From DATJGR01 sp963812255 (GTDB taxonomy: Bacteria; Pseudomonadota; Gammaproteobacteria; Pseudomonadales; Azotimanducaceae): a DNA stretch of 64,000 nucleotides. The notes below the pieces were generated by a model that was not told the origin of the DNA, searched no databases, and worked only from the letters and a program-made list of their open reading frames with translations. Below, in pieces: positions 1-9,032 of the stretch (position 1 is the first letter of the stretch; each line of letters starts with the position of its first letter). The position numbers and the translations under genes were made by a program. The stretch spans positions 1,612,001-1,676,000 of the forward strand of contig CAWEUM010000005.1 in NCBI GenBank assembly GCA_963812255.1, written 5' to 3'.

Positions 1-1
1 G

Positions 2-397
2 GGCAACGTTCGCCAACTGGAAAATACCTGCCGCTGGTTGACGGTGATGGCAGCGGGCCGCGAGGTTTATGTTGACGATTTGCCGCCGGAACTACGCGCC
101 GCCGAAAGCGCGGCGGCATCGACGAGCGACTGGGAGACGGCGTTGGCGCGCTGGGCCCACGACCAACTCGCACGCATCGTGCCGGACGACGGCACGCCGT
201 TGCTCGCCACAGCGATCCCACGCTTCGAGCGAATCGTCATCGAAGCAGCGCTCGCACGCAGCGGCGGACGTCGGCGCGACGCGTCAGTATTGTTGGGCTG
301 GGGCCGCAACACCCTGACGAGGAAGATGAAGGAGCTCGACATGAGCTCAGCGGGCCAGGACGACGCCCAAGGGTCCGACTCGGACGAAGGTGGTTGA
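2..397 (+). CDS. glnG: Nitrogen regulation response regulator NtrC, C-terminal part (partial)
   Basis: This is the 3' end of a sigma-54-dependent activator; the frame is open from base 2, so the start lies before the window. The first residues (GNVRQLENTCRWL) are the end of the AAA+ sigma-54 interaction domain, followed by a linker and a Fis-type helix-turn-helix (about residues 80-115 here) containing GRRRDASVLLGWGRNTLTRK. That Fis segment closely matches NtrC, the DNA-binding partner of NtrB that activates nitrogen-starvation genes such as glnA. The receiver domain is not visible. Other NtrC-like activators are possible, but the LLGWGRNTLTRK helix favours GlnG itself. Confidence 0.85.
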   Translation, partial: GNVRQLENTCRWLTVMAAGREVYVDDLPPELRAAESAAASTSDWETALARWAHDQLARIVPDDGTPLLATAIPRFERIVIEAALARSGGRRRDASVLLGWGRNTLTRKMKELDMSSAGQDDAQGSDSDEGG

Positions 398-457
398 CAG
401 CGCTCCAGCCGACCCAGGTCATCAACAAAGTTGCTTCCGCGGCAGCAGCTGACACCG

Positions 458-1312
458 TCAGACCTTCGCGATCACCTCGTCGCCGAGACGCTTGATCGAA
501 TTGACCGCATCGCTCGGATCCGCGAACGTCGTCACCCGGGTCACGCCGAGATCTTCGAGCTGTTTGATCGAGTCGGGTCCCGCCTGTGGCATCCACATCG
601 TCGTGATTTCGATCTCCTCGTAGTTGCGCCCGAGGTTTCCGCAAACCGATTTCAACTGTGCCAGTGCTTTGCCAAGTTCCTCCGGATCGGCCACTGGCGC
701 GAACCAGCCATCGCCGACCTTGGCAATGCGTTCGTAGATCTTGCCCTTGGCGCCACCGATGATCACCGGCACGTGCGGCCGTTGCACAGGCACCGGGTAG
801 CTCTTGAATCCATGCCAATCGAGAAACTCGCTGGTGTGCTCGACGACCTCTCCCGACCACACCTTCTTCATCGCCACGACATAGTCATCGAAACGCGCAC
901 CGCGACGTGCGAACGGCGTGCCCATCGCCACAAACTCTTCCTGCAACCAGCCAATACCAACGCCGAGCATGAAACGTCCGTTGGAAACCACATCGAGACT
1001 TGCGGCTTGTTTCGCAAGCAACAGCGGGCTGGTTTGCGACAGGATGTTCACGCCGGTACCAAGCCGGATCGTCTTGGTCTGGGCCGCAATCGCCGTTAGC
1101 GCGATCAGCGGATCGAAGAAGTTCGTTTCGGGTGTGGCACCCATCTTGCCGTTGGGGCTATAGGGATATTTCGACTTGTAGTCGACCGGCACGATCACGT
1201 GTTCGAACGTCCACACCGACTCGAAACCGACGGACTCGGCGACCTGCGCGAGCCCTGTCATTTGCTGCGCATTCTCGACACCGATATTGACTGGAATCAG
1301 ACCGAACTTCAT
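458..1312 (-). CDS. LLM-class F420-dependent oxidoreductase
   Basis: A 284-residue luciferase-like (TIM-barrel) monooxygenase family protein. It starts MKFGLIPVNIGVENAQQM and has the family features LGTGVNILSQ, the LGVGIGWLQEEF segment near residue 115 and a VIIGGAKGKIYERIAKVGDGW segment near 190 that lines the flavin/F420 pocket. It resembles the subgroup annotated as F420-dependent TIGR03619-type enzymes. The substrate is unknown and cofactor choice (F420 or FMN) cannot be read from sequence. It converges on glnG, 60 bases away, and is divergent from trmL. Confidence 0.8.
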   Translation of the reverse strand: MKFGLIPVNIGVENAQQMTGLAQVAESVGFESVWTFEHVIVPVDYKSKYPYSPNGKMGATPETNFFDPLIALTAIAAQTKTIRLGTGVNILSQTSPLLLAKQAASLDVVSNGRFMLGVGIGWLQEEFVAMGTPFARRGARFDDYVVAMKKVWSGEVVEHTSEFLDWHGFKSYPVPVQRPHVPVIIGGAKGKIYERIAKVGDGWFAPVADPEELGKALAQLKSVCGNLGRNYEEIEITTMWMPQAGPDSIKQLEDLGVTRVTTFADPSDAVNSIKRLGDEVIAKV

Positions 1313-1413
1313 TGCAGGCTCTTATCGTCTGGGGTAGCACCTATCGAAACAGACGCGCTTCGCCGGCGCAAGGTTCGTGGCAAGATTGAGCGCCGCAACG
1401 ACCAAAGCGTTTG

Positions 1414-1878
1414 ATGCTCGACGTCCTCTTGTATCAACCCGAGATCCCTCCGAACACCGGTAACATCATGCGGTTGTGCGCCAACACCGGTGCCCGCCTG
1501 CATCTGATCGAGCCACTCGGTTTCACCCTCGACGACGCAAAGCTGCGACGTGCCGGACTCGACTATGGTGACTGGTCGAACGTTATGGTCCACCCAGACC
1601 TCAGCGCTGCACTCGCCTCACTTGCGTCGCCACGCGTGTGGGCGTTGACGACCAAGGGAACCCGAAGCCATGCGGATGTTCGCTTCAGCAATGGTGATGC
1701 GCTGCTGTTCGGTTCCGAGGCGCGCGGTCTGCCGACGCAGGTGTTGGAGATGTTCGCGTCGGATGCGCGCATCCGCATCCCGATGCGCCCGCAGTCGCGC
1801 AGCCTGAATCTCTCGAACGCGGTATCGGTGGTCGTTTATGAAGCGTGGCGCCAGTTCGGCTACGTCGGCGGCTGTTAG
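1414..1878 (+). CDS. trmL: tRNA (cytidine(34)-2'-O)-methyltransferase TrmL
   Basis: A small SPOUT-class methyltransferase of about 154 residues that 2'-O-methylates the wobble base of tRNA-Leu isoacceptors using SAM. Diagnostic motifs are the N-terminal LYQPEIPPNTGNIMRLCANT, the central LLFGSEARGLP and the C-terminal trefoil-knot motif IPMRPQSRSLNLSNAVSVVVYEA. A TTG codon directly precedes the ATG at 1414; ATG is the better start because MLDVLLYQPEIP matches the usual N-terminus. It is a single-domain protein of normal length. Confidence 0.95.
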   Translation: MLDVLLYQPEIPPNTGNIMRLCANTGARLHLIEPLGFTLDDAKLRRAGLDYGDWSNVMVHPDLSAALASLASPRVWALTTKGTRSHADVRFSNGDALLFGSEARGLPTQVLEMFASDARIRIPMRPQSRSLNLSNAVSVVVYEAWRQFGYVGGC

Positions 1879-1899
1879 CGCCTCAGCGAAACGAACGGG

Positions 1900-2352
1900 T
1901 CAGTGCTGCACCTGCTTGGGGTCATTGCCCCGCTTGACCGCTTCTTCGAACATGGCGTCGAAGTTCACCGGTGCGAGCATCAGCGGCGGAAAGCCGCCCT
2001 TCACGACTAGACTGTCGATCGTCTCGCGGACGTACGGGAACAGTATGCCGGGGCATTGGGTCGCGAGGACCCGGCGCATCGGATCCTCGGCCAGGCCGCG
2101 AATGCGGAAAACGCCAGCCTGTTGCACCTCAACGATCATCTGCGTCTGCCCCGCGCTCGACGTCGCGTTCACCGTGACCATCAGCACGACCTCGAAGCGG
2201 TCCTCGCCGAGTCCAATGGTGCGGGTGTTGATTTCGAGTTGGACCTGCGGCTGCCAGGGCTCGCGAAAAACCTCCGGTGCGCGCGGCGATTCGAATGAGA
2301 GGTCTTTGACATAGATTCGTTCGAGGGCGAATTCGGGAGGTGGTGTGCCCAT
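1900..2352 (-). CDS. secB: Protein-export chaperone SecB
   Basis: A 150-residue cytoplasmic chaperone that holds precursors unfolded and passes them to SecA. It has the SecB hallmarks FALERIYVKDLSFESP near the N-terminus, the EVVLMVTVNA strand and LFPYVRETIDSLVVKGGFPP near residue 105, followed by APVNFDAMFEEA. It lies 11 bases downstream of the rhodanese gene on the same strand, a secB/rhodanese pairing common in gammaproteobacteria, so the two are probably cotranscribed. Confidence 0.97.
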   Translation of the reverse strand: MGTPPPEFALERIYVKDLSFESPRAPEVFREPWQPQVQLEINTRTIGLGEDRFEVVLMVTVNATSSAGQTQMIVEVQQAGVFRIRGLAEDPMRRVLATQCPGILFPYVRETIDSLVVKGGFPPLMLAPVNFDAMFEEAVKRGNDPKQVQH

Positions 2353-2363
2353 GGATCAGCGGA

Positions 2364-2780
2364 TCAGCCTTTCACAACCGGCAGATTCTGGTTGCGCCAT
2401 TCGGTCATGCCACCGCTCAACCGCGACACTGACGCAAAGCCGGCTTTGCGCAACACGGTTCCAGCGGCGCCCGCATGCTGACCCATCTTGCAGACGATCG
2501 TTACCGGCTTTTCTTTGTATTTCTCGAGTTCGCTCAGCCGGTTCGCAAGCACGGTGTGCGGAACGTTCACGGCATCGACGATGTGGCCGGCGGCGAACTC
2601 TTTCGATTCACGCACATCGAGCACGACAGCACCTTCTTTGTTGACCAGGTTCACCAGCTCCTGTGGGCTCACCCCTTTCCCGCCCCGTTGGGTTTCATTG
2701 CGGATGAACAATGCCAGAAGGACGGCGAATATCCCAACGAGGACTGGATGATGTCCAATGAATTCAAGCAGCTGGGCCAT
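2364..2780 (-). CDS. Membrane-anchored rhodanese-like protein (YibN type)
   Basis: A 138-residue protein with one N-terminal membrane segment (HHPVLVGIFAVLLALFI) and a single rhodanese domain from about residue 38. The active-site loop is CKMGQHA, with the catalytic cysteine at about residue 98, and the domain ends with the usual LSGGMTEWRNQNLPV. The family transfers sulfur through a persulfide on this cysteine; the physiological acceptor is not known. It heads a two-gene unit with secB. Confidence 0.9.
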   Translation of the reverse strand: MAQLLEFIGHHPVLVGIFAVLLALFIRNETQRGGKGVSPQELVNLVNKEGAVVLDVRESKEFAAGHIVDAVNVPHTVLANRLSELEKYKEKPVTIVCKMGQHAGAAGTVLRKAGFASVSRLSGGMTEWRNQNLPVVKG

Positions 2781-2897
2781 CGAGAACCTGAAGGCGGCGT
2801 ATCGAGAAGGCGCGCATTATACACAGCCGCCATCGCGGTGTTCGCTGGTGGTCAAACTGATTAGAATGCGCGCTCCCCGCGCGCCGAGGTTTCGCCC

Positions 2898-4463
2898 ATG
2901 TCAGACACACCGCGTCGCACCGGTCTGCTCATCGTGTTGGATGGATTCGGCTACAGCCCGAACATCGACGGCAACGCAATCGCCGCAGCGAAGACCCCAA
3001 CGTGGGACGCGCTGTGGGCCGGCGCGCCGCACACATTGATATCTGCCTCCGGCCAGGACGTGGGCCTGCCATCGGGACAGATGGGCAACTCCGAGGTGGG
3101 GCATATGAACCTCGGCGCCGGCCGCGTCGTCTACCAGGATCTCACCCGCGTCAGCCGCGCAATCGAAACCGGGGAGTTCGCCGCCAACACGGTCATCAAC
3201 AATGCACTCGACGCAGCAAAGGACGGCGCGCTGCATGTGCTTGGGCTGCTGTCGCCGGGGGGTGTCCATAGCCATGAAGATCACCTCTTCGAGTTGATCG
3301 CGCACGCCGCCGCTCGCGGTGTCACGAAGATCTACCTGCACGCGTTCCTCGATGGCCGCGACACACCACCGAAGAGCGCTGGGGCATCACTCGCCCGAGC
3401 AGATGCCGAATTCAATAGACTAGGCGTCGGACGCACGGCGTCGATTGTCGGACGCTATTTTGCGATGGATCGGGACCAACGCTGGGATCGGGTCGAACGC
3501 GCTTACAACCTGCTCGTTCGCGGCGAAGCACCGTTCCACGCCGACGATGCGCAAGCCGCGCTGACGGCGGCCTATCAGCGCGGCGAGAGCGATGAGTTCG
3601 TTCAACCGACCGCTGTGCATTCATCCGCGGAGCTGCCGATTCGAATCCAGGATGGTGACGCGATCGTGTTCATGAACTTCCGGGCCGACCGCGCGCGCGA
3701 ACTGAGCCGAGCGTTCATCGCAGAAGATTTCTCCGGATTCACCCGGCGCACCCGAATCAATCCGTCAGCATTCGTCACCTTGACGCGCTACGCTGACGAT
3801 ATCGAAGCACCCTGCGCGTTCGAGCCGGACAATCTGGCCAATACGTTCGGTGAATACCTCGAGCGGCTGGGACGCACTCAACTGCGTATTGCAGAAACCG
3901 AAAAGTACGCGCACGTGACATTCTTCTTCAGCGGCGGCCGCGAAGTGCCGTACGCCGGTGAGGATCGCATACTGATTCCGTCACCGCGCGTCGCGACATA
4001 TGATCTGCAGCCGCAGATGAGTGCGTTGGAAGTCACTGACAGACTGGTCGAGGCGATCCGCTGCCGGCACTACGATGCGATTGTCTGCAATTTCGCGAAC
4101 GCCGATATGGTCGGCCACACAGGCATCTTCGACGCTGCCGTAAAGGCCGTCGAAACGCTCGATGCCTGTCTTCGCAGAGTCGTCGCCGCAGTCCGAGAAA
4201 CACATTCCGAGTGTTTGATCACCGCAGACCACGGCAATGTCGAACAGATGACGGACGAGACGACCGGACAGGCGCACACGGCCCATACGTGCGAGCCTGT
4301 TCCTTTGGTCTACGTCGGCGCGCGCACATTGCGTTTCCGCAACGGCGGAACGCTGGCCGACGTCGCGCCCACACTGTTGACGTTGATGCAACTGCCGGTG
4401 CCGAAAGAGATGACCGGACGATCGCTGATCGACGGTTACGAGCCCGCGCGCCGCAGCGCGTAG
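2898..4463 (+). CDS. gpmI: 2,3-bisphosphoglycerate-independent phosphoglycerate mutase
   Basis: A 521-residue Mn-dependent glycolytic enzyme interconverting 3- and 2-phosphoglycerate. It shows the alkaline-phosphatase-superfamily metal site near the start (VLDGFGYS), the catalytic serine region GQMGNSEVGHMNLGAGR near residue 60, a DGRDTPPKS loop, the FMNFRADRARE segment and the C-terminal metal-binding stretches NADMVGHTG and TADHGNVEQM. Length is normal for bacterial GpmI. It is divergent from the rhodanese gene and is followed 9 bases later by envC, an arrangement common in gammaproteobacteria. Confidence 0.97.
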   Translation: MSDTPRRTGLLIVLDGFGYSPNIDGNAIAAAKTPTWDALWAGAPHTLISASGQDVGLPSGQMGNSEVGHMNLGAGRVVYQDLTRVSRAIETGEFAANTVINNALDAAKDGALHVLGLLSPGGVHSHEDHLFELIAHAAARGVTKIYLHAFLDGRDTPPKSAGASLARADAEFNRLGVGRTASIVGRYFAMDRDQRWDRVERAYNLLVRGEAPFHADDAQAALTAAYQRGESDEFVQPTAVHSSAELPIRIQDGDAIVFMNFRADRARELSRAFIAEDFSGFTRRTRINPSAFVTLTRYADDIEAPCAFEPDNLANTFGEYLERLGRTQLRIAETEKYAHVTFFFSGGREVPYAGEDRILIPSPRVATYDLQPQMSALEVTDRLVEAIRCRHYDAIVCNFANADMVGHTGIFDAAVKAVETLDACLRRVVAAVRETHSECLITADHGNVEQMTDETTGQAHTAHTCEPVPLVYVGARTLRFRNGGTLADVAPTLLTLMQLPVPKEMTGRSLIDGYEPARRSA

Positions 4464-4472
4464 TGGACACTC

Positions 4473-5618
4473 ATGCAGTGGCGCAAGGGGCTTGCTTGGC
4501 TGACCTTGATCTCGATCGCGTTGGCAACGCTACCGATCAACGCCGCAGAAGATATCTCTAAAGCACAGCGCGACATCAGCGGCATCACCAAGCAACTCAA
4601 CGACCTCGATGCGTGGTTCTCCGACGCAACACGGCGGCAGCGGAATTTGCAGAAGGAACTGCGCGACACAGATCAATCGATTGCCGCCACCAGTAGTGAG
4701 ATCCGAAAGATCGAAGAAGAACTGAAGCGCATCGCTGCGGCGCTCGCGCAACTCATTTCGCAGAAGAACGCGCTCGACAAGCAACGCGATGCACAAGCGG
4801 AGTTGATAGCCAGCCATCTCGCCGCGGCGTATCGCTTGTCGGGCGAAGATTTTCTGAAGCTGCTGCTGAATCAGCAAAGCCCCGATCAGTTCGATCGGAT
4901 GATTCGCTACCACCGCTACTTCTCGAGCGCGCGCACCGAAGCGTTGGTGGAGTATCAGAAGACCTTAGCCGCAATCGAAGCCAACGCGGCCGCGACACAG
5001 GCACGCGAACAGGAACTCGCCGCGCAGGAACACGATCTGGATGACGAGCGCAACGAGTTGCGTTCGAAGCGTCGCGCGCGTCAAAACCTGTTAGCAGCGT
5101 TGAACACGGAGATTGAAGGAAAATCTCAGGAGAAATCGCGCCTCACCGCAGATCGCAAACGCCTCGCAGCGCTGGTTGCCGAACTACAGCGCCGCGCGAA
5201 GGAACGCGCCGGGGCCACCACGTTCGCGCTCGCAAAGGGCAAGCTACCGTGGCCGACGAAGGGCAAACTGGCACACCGATTTGGCGAGTTTCGCGCCGGA
5301 GGTCTTTTGAAATGGCAGGGTATCTTCATCGATGCCGCCGAGGGCACGCCGGTGGCGGCGGTACACAGCGGACGAGTGGCATTCTCCGACTGGTTGCGCG
5401 GCTTCGGGCTGCTGACGATCATTGATCATGGCAGTGGTTATATGAGCCTCTACGCGCATTCGGATGTGCTGTACAAGCAGGTGGGTGATCGCGTCGAGGC
5501 GGGCGAAACGATCGCGACCGCCGGACGCAGCGGCGGCCAGAGCGAAAGCGGTCTGTATTTCGAGATTCGCGCCAAGGGTACTGCGACCGATCCGCTCGTC
5601 TGGCTGTCGCGTCGCTGA
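4473..5618 (+). CDS. envC: Murein hydrolase activator EnvC
   Basis: A 381-residue periplasmic protein: signal peptide (cleavage probably after INAAE), a long coiled coil (about residues 25-245) and a C-terminal LytM/M23 domain (about 270-378). In active M23 peptidases the last motif is HxH, but here the position reads LYFEIR, and the first zinc ligand region reads KWQGIFIDA without a histidine. The domain is therefore degenerate, as in EnvC, which recruits and activates septal amidases rather than cutting peptidoglycan. It lies between gpmI and ctpA on the same strand. Confidence 0.93.
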   Translation: MQWRKGLAWLTLISIALATLPINAAEDISKAQRDISGITKQLNDLDAWFSDATRRQRNLQKELRDTDQSIAATSSEIRKIEEELKRIAAALAQLISQKNALDKQRDAQAELIASHLAAAYRLSGEDFLKLLLNQQSPDQFDRMIRYHRYFSSARTEALVEYQKTLAAIEANAAATQAREQELAAQEHDLDDERNELRSKRRARQNLLAALNTEIEGKSQEKSRLTADRKRLAALVAELQRRAKERAGATTFALAKGKLPWPTKGKLAHRFGEFRAGGLLKWQGIFIDAAEGTPVAAVHSGRVAFSDWLRGFGLLTIIDHGSGYMSLYAHSDVLYKQVGDRVEAGETIATAGRSGGQSESGLYFEIRAKGTATDPLVWLSRR

Positions 5619-5656
5619 CGCTGCAACCAATATCCACGCACCGATCAATCACGTCG

Positions 5657-6838
5657 ATGGACACACCGAGACCCAAACATCGATTCGCACCGACCCTCTT
5701 CGCTGTGTTCATCGGCGTTCTGATCGGCTTCTCGATGCGACCGTTGTTCGAGCACCCCCAGCCGGCTATCGCGCCCGACGTTCACACGTTCGCCGAAGTC
5801 GTCGGCGAAGTTCGCGACAACTATGTCGAACCAAAAACGGCAGACGAACTGATCGGCGACGGCATCCGCGGCGTCATGGGCGCACTCGATGAGCACTCCG
5901 TATTTCTCAACGAACGCGCGCTGATGAATCTGACCGAACAGACTACCGGGCGTTTTGGGGGGATCGGCATCGAAGTCGCACTCGAGGCCGGTGCATTCAA
6001 GGTCATCGCGCCAATTGACGACACACCAGCACAGCGCGCCGGCATCTATCCAGGCGACGAGTTGATCAGCATCGACGACACGCCGGTGCGCGGCCGCACG
6101 CTGGAGCAAGTCACCGATGCGCTGCGCGGCGAACCCGGCAGCGAAATCCGGCTGGCGGTGCATCGTGACAACGGCAATCTCGATTTCGCGTTGCGCCGTG
6201 TCGCGATCGATATCGCAAGCGTCCGCACGCGGTATCTCGCACCGGGTTACGGGTATGCACGCATCGCGCAGTTCCAGACCGGTACCGGAGCTGAGTTCGT
6301 CAATGCAATCAAAGGGTTGCTGACGCGGCCGCTGGGGCCACAGTTGATGGGTCTGGTACTCGATCTGCGCAACAATCCTGGCGGCGTGTTGCAGGCATCT
6401 GTGATGGTGGCCGACGCTTTTCTGACGGCCGCAGACGGGCTCATCGTCTACACACACGGACGCCAGCATTCGTCCGATCTGCGCTTTGTCGCAACCGGCG
6501 GCGACATGCTGAACGGCGCACCGCTGGTCGTCCTCATCAACAAAGGCTCCGCATCCGCATCTGAGATCGTCGCCGGTGCGCTGCAGGATCACCGGCGGGC
6601 ACTCATTTTGGGTTCGCCGAGTTACGGGAAAGGTTCCGTTCAGGCGGTGCTGCCTCTTGATCACCATCGCGCGTTGAAGCTGACGACCGCGCTGTACTAC
6701 ACGCCGAACGGGCGTTCGATCCAATCCAAAGGCATTCAGCCGGATGTGGCCCTGGATGCCGACAGCACACTCGAGGCAGACGGCGTTGCGCTACTCGCCG
6801 AAGCCGTCCGGCAATTGAAGCGCGCACAACGTGGCTGA
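5657..6838 (+). CDS. ctpA: S41 family carboxy-terminal processing peptidase
   Basis: A 393-residue periplasmic serine protease with an N-terminal membrane anchor (FAPTLFAVFIGVLIGF), a PDZ domain (about residues 95-180, starting GRFGGIGIEVAL and containing AGIYPGDELISID) and the S41 catalytic core. The nucleophile lies in NKGSASASEIVAGAL and the general-base lysine in SYGKGSVQ about 25 residues later, the expected Ser/Lys dyad. CtpA-type proteases trim envelope proteins, including peptidoglycan hydrolases, which fits its place directly after envC. Confidence 0.93.
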   Translation: MDTPRPKHRFAPTLFAVFIGVLIGFSMRPLFEHPQPAIAPDVHTFAEVVGEVRDNYVEPKTADELIGDGIRGVMGALDEHSVFLNERALMNLTEQTTGRFGGIGIEVALEAGAFKVIAPIDDTPAQRAGIYPGDELISIDDTPVRGRTLEQVTDALRGEPGSEIRLAVHRDNGNLDFALRRVAIDIASVRTRYLAPGYGYARIAQFQTGTGAEFVNAIKGLLTRPLGPQLMGLVLDLRNNPGGVLQASVMVADAFLTAADGLIVYTHGRQHSSDLRFVATGGDMLNGAPLVVLINKGSASASEIVAGALQDHRRALILGSPSYGKGSVQAVLPLDHHRALKLTTALYYTPNGRSIQSKGIQPDVALDADSTLEADGVALLAEAVRQLKRAQRG

Positions 6839-7691
6839 TCGCCCACTGCGGTATCGTCGCGCGCTGTGGTTCATCGCCGCGGTGCTGATGGCAACGACGA
6901 CATTAGCGGCCGAGCCGCCAATAGCCCCACACGCGCACTCAATGCACCGCAAGGAACCATCACTTGCCGTGATCGTCGACGATCTTGGCTACGGCCTGGA
7001 ACGCGGACGCCGCGCAATTGCGCTGCCGGGTCCCGTCACCGTTGCGATATTGCCGTTCGCACCGCACACCACGGCGCTCGCAAAATTCGCCGCCGCGAAC
7101 GGTGCGGACGTGATCCTGCACGAACCGATGCAGGCGAGCCACGAACTGCCGACGGATCCCGGTACATTGACCATTGCGATGTCGGCCAGCGCGCTGTCCG
7201 ACGCATTCGAACGCGCGCTCGCCGATGTGCCGCAAGCGATCGGCGTCAACAACCACACCGGCAGTCTGCTGACCGCACAGCGCCCGGCGATGGTATTGCT
7301 GATGCGTGAGTTGCGCTTGCACGGATTGTTCTTTCTCGACAGCCGCACGACCCCGGACACAGTTGCACGCGCTGTGGCAGTCGAGAACGGCGTGCCGGCC
7401 ACACGACGCGATGTCTTTCTCGACCACGTTGCCGACGCGCGCGACATCGAAACAGAGTTCGAGCGGGCCATAAAGATTGCTCGCCGCCAGGGGCACGCGG
7501 TGCTGATTGCACACCCTTACGACGTCAGTCTCGGTTTTCTCCAACGCGCGCTGCCGACGCTGGCGACACGAGGCGTGATTCAGGCTCGGTTGGTGGATCT
7601 CATCAAGCGCCTTACGCCGGATACGGCTCCGCCAACAACGCCTGTGCTGAGCGCAGATCGAGCGTCCCCTCGTACAACGCCCGCCCTGTGA
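6831..7691 (+). CDS. Divergent polysaccharide deacetylase family protein (YibQ-like)
   Basis: A 286-residue exported protein with a signal-like segment (ALWFIAAVLMATTTLAAE) followed by the deacetylase-2 fold: LAVIVDDLGYG, VTVAILPFAPHT, VILHEPMQA, and GVNNHTGSL. The final 25 residues are proline/serine/threonine-rich. The GTG start at 6831 overlaps the ctpA stop by 8 bases, suggesting translational coupling in an envC-ctpA-yibQ unit. Family members are predicted cell-wall polysaccharide enzymes, but the activity is not established. Its 3' end overlaps the convergent hisA end by 80 bases. Confidence 0.88.
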   Translation: MADRPLRYRRALWFIAAVLMATTTLAAEPPIAPHAHSMHRKEPSLAVIVDDLGYGLERGRRAIALPGPVTVAILPFAPHTTALAKFAAANGADVILHEPMQASHELPTDPGTLTIAMSASALSDAFERALADVPQAIGVNNHTGSLLTAQRPAMVLLMRELRLHGLFFLDSRTTPDTVARAVAVENGVPATRRDVFLDHVADARDIETEFERAIKIARRQGHAVLIAHPYDVSLGFLQRALPTLATRGVIQARLVDLIKRLTPDTAPPTTPVLSADRASPRTTPAL

Positions 7692-8361
7692 TGACACCCA
7701 ACACGCGACCACTGCTCGCCGCCGCCGCACGCGCGAGGTCGCGCAGATGATCGAGATCGCGAACGCCACCTGACGCGATCACAGCGACCCCCGACTGCTC
7801 CGCGAGCTCAATCGTCGAGTCGATGTTGAGTCCGCGCCCCATCCCGTCGCGCGCGATGTCGGTATAGACGATGCCGGCCAGCGGCAGATGCGCGACCCCC
7901 TTGGCAAACATCACCGCTGATTCGGTCGTCGTCGCTGCCCAGCCGTCAGTTGCGATCATGCCATCGCGCGCATCCAGTCCTAGCAGAACTCGATCAGGGA
8001 ACGCGGCGCACGCCTGCGCCAGGAACGCCGGGTCTCGCACCGCGCGCGTGCCGATGATCACCTGGTCGACGCCAGCGTCCAGGTAGCTTTCGATCGTATC
8101 GATTTCGCGCATACCGCCGCCGACCTGCACCGGTACGTCTCCGGCGGCGGCGCATATCGAGCGAATCATGCCCGCATTGCGCGGCGCACCGGCGACCGCG
8201 CCGTCGAGATCGACCAAGTGCAATCGCCGGCAGCCCTCGCCGAACCATCGCCGCGCCATCGCGACCGGGTCGGCACCGAACACGGTCACATCGTCCATGC
8301 GTCCCTGTCGCAACCGGACGCATTGCCCATCTTTGATATCGATCGCAGGGATGAGCAGCAT
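7612..8361 (-). CDS. hisA: Phosphoribosylformimino-5-aminoimidazole carboxamide ribotide isomerase
   Basis: A 249-residue (beta/alpha)8 barrel catalysing the Amadori rearrangement of ProFAR to PRFAR in histidine synthesis. The N-terminus (MLLIPAIDIKDGQCVRL) carries the catalytic Asp, the phosphate-binding motifs are VQVGGGMR and VIASGGVRD, and the second catalytic Asp is in YTDIARDGMGRG. Six bases separate its start from the hisB stop, so the two are cotranscribed. The usual hisH between hisB and hisA, and hisF after hisA, are absent here. Confidence 0.97.
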   Translation of the reverse strand: MLLIPAIDIKDGQCVRLRQGRMDDVTVFGADPVAMARRWFGEGCRRLHLVDLDGAVAGAPRNAGMIRSICAAAGDVPVQVGGGMREIDTIESYLDAGVDQVIIGTRAVRDPAFLAQACAAFPDRVLLGLDARDGMIATDGWAATTTESAVMFAKGVAHLPLAGIVYTDIARDGMGRGLNIDSTIELAEQSGVAVIASGGVRDLDHLRDLARAAAASSGRVLGVITGRALYEGTLDLRSAQALLAEPYPA

Positions 8362-8367
8362 CGCGCT

Positions 8368-8961
8368 CTACAGCGAGCCTTTCGTTGAGGGTGTGGCGTT
8401 GCCCAGGCGGGCATCGAGCGCCACCGCCATGCGCAACGCGCGGCCGAACGCCTTGAACAGCGTTTCTGCCTGATGGTGGCTGTTGTCGCCCCGCAGATTG
8501 TCGACGTGCAGAGTGACCATTGCGTGATTCACGAACCCCTGGAAGAACTCGTGACACAGGTCGACGTCGAATTCGCCGACGCGCGAACGCGTGAACGGCA
8601 CGTGGTATTGCAGCGACGGACGACCCGAGAAATCGATCACGACACGCGACAGCGCCTCGTCGAGCGGCACGTAGGCATGGCCGTAGCGCGTCAGACCTTT
8701 CTTGTCACCAACCGCCTGCGCAACCGCCTGGCCCAACGTGATGCCGATGTCCTCGACGGTGTGGTGCGGATCGATCTGCAGATCACCGGTTGCTTTGACC
8801 GTGAGATCGATCAAACCATGTCGCGCGATCTGGTCGAGCATGTGGTCGAGAAACGGGATTCCGCTCGCGAGCGTGGCAACCCCGGTACCGTCGAGATCGA
8901 CCGCGACTTCGATTTGCGTCTCGAGCGTATCGCGCGCGACGCGCGCCGTGCGCGCTTTCAT
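8368..8961 (-). CDS. hisB: Imidazoleglycerol-phosphate dehydratase
   Basis: A 197-residue monofunctional Mn-dependent dehydratase, the sixth step of histidine synthesis. The metal-binding repeats are visible: FLDHMLDQIARHG, DPHHTVEDIGI, CHEFFQGF and DNSHHQAET. The open frame runs 339 bases further upstream, but the start at 8961 (MKARTARVARDTLETQI) fits the family; upstream residues are low-complexity and resemble no HisB or phosphatase domain, so this is not the bifunctional enterobacterial form. Confidence 0.96.
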   Translation of the reverse strand: MKARTARVARDTLETQIEVAVDLDGTGVATLASGIPFLDHMLDQIARHGLIDLTVKATGDLQIDPHHTVEDIGITLGQAVAQAVGDKKGLTRYGHAYVPLDEALSRVVIDFSGRPSLQYHVPFTRSRVGEFDVDLCHEFFQGFVNHAMVTLHVDNLRGDNSHHQAETLFKAFGRALRMAVALDARLGNATPSTKGSL

Positions 8962-9032
8962 GCGTCGTCCTTCGTGGGTCGCAAGGCCGCGCAGTATAGC
9001 AGTGCGGTCGCGGCGACCCTTCGAGATATCGT

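Noticed and set aside
5645..6724. 359-codon frame antisense to ctpA
   Set aside because: Shadow of the ctpA coding frame.
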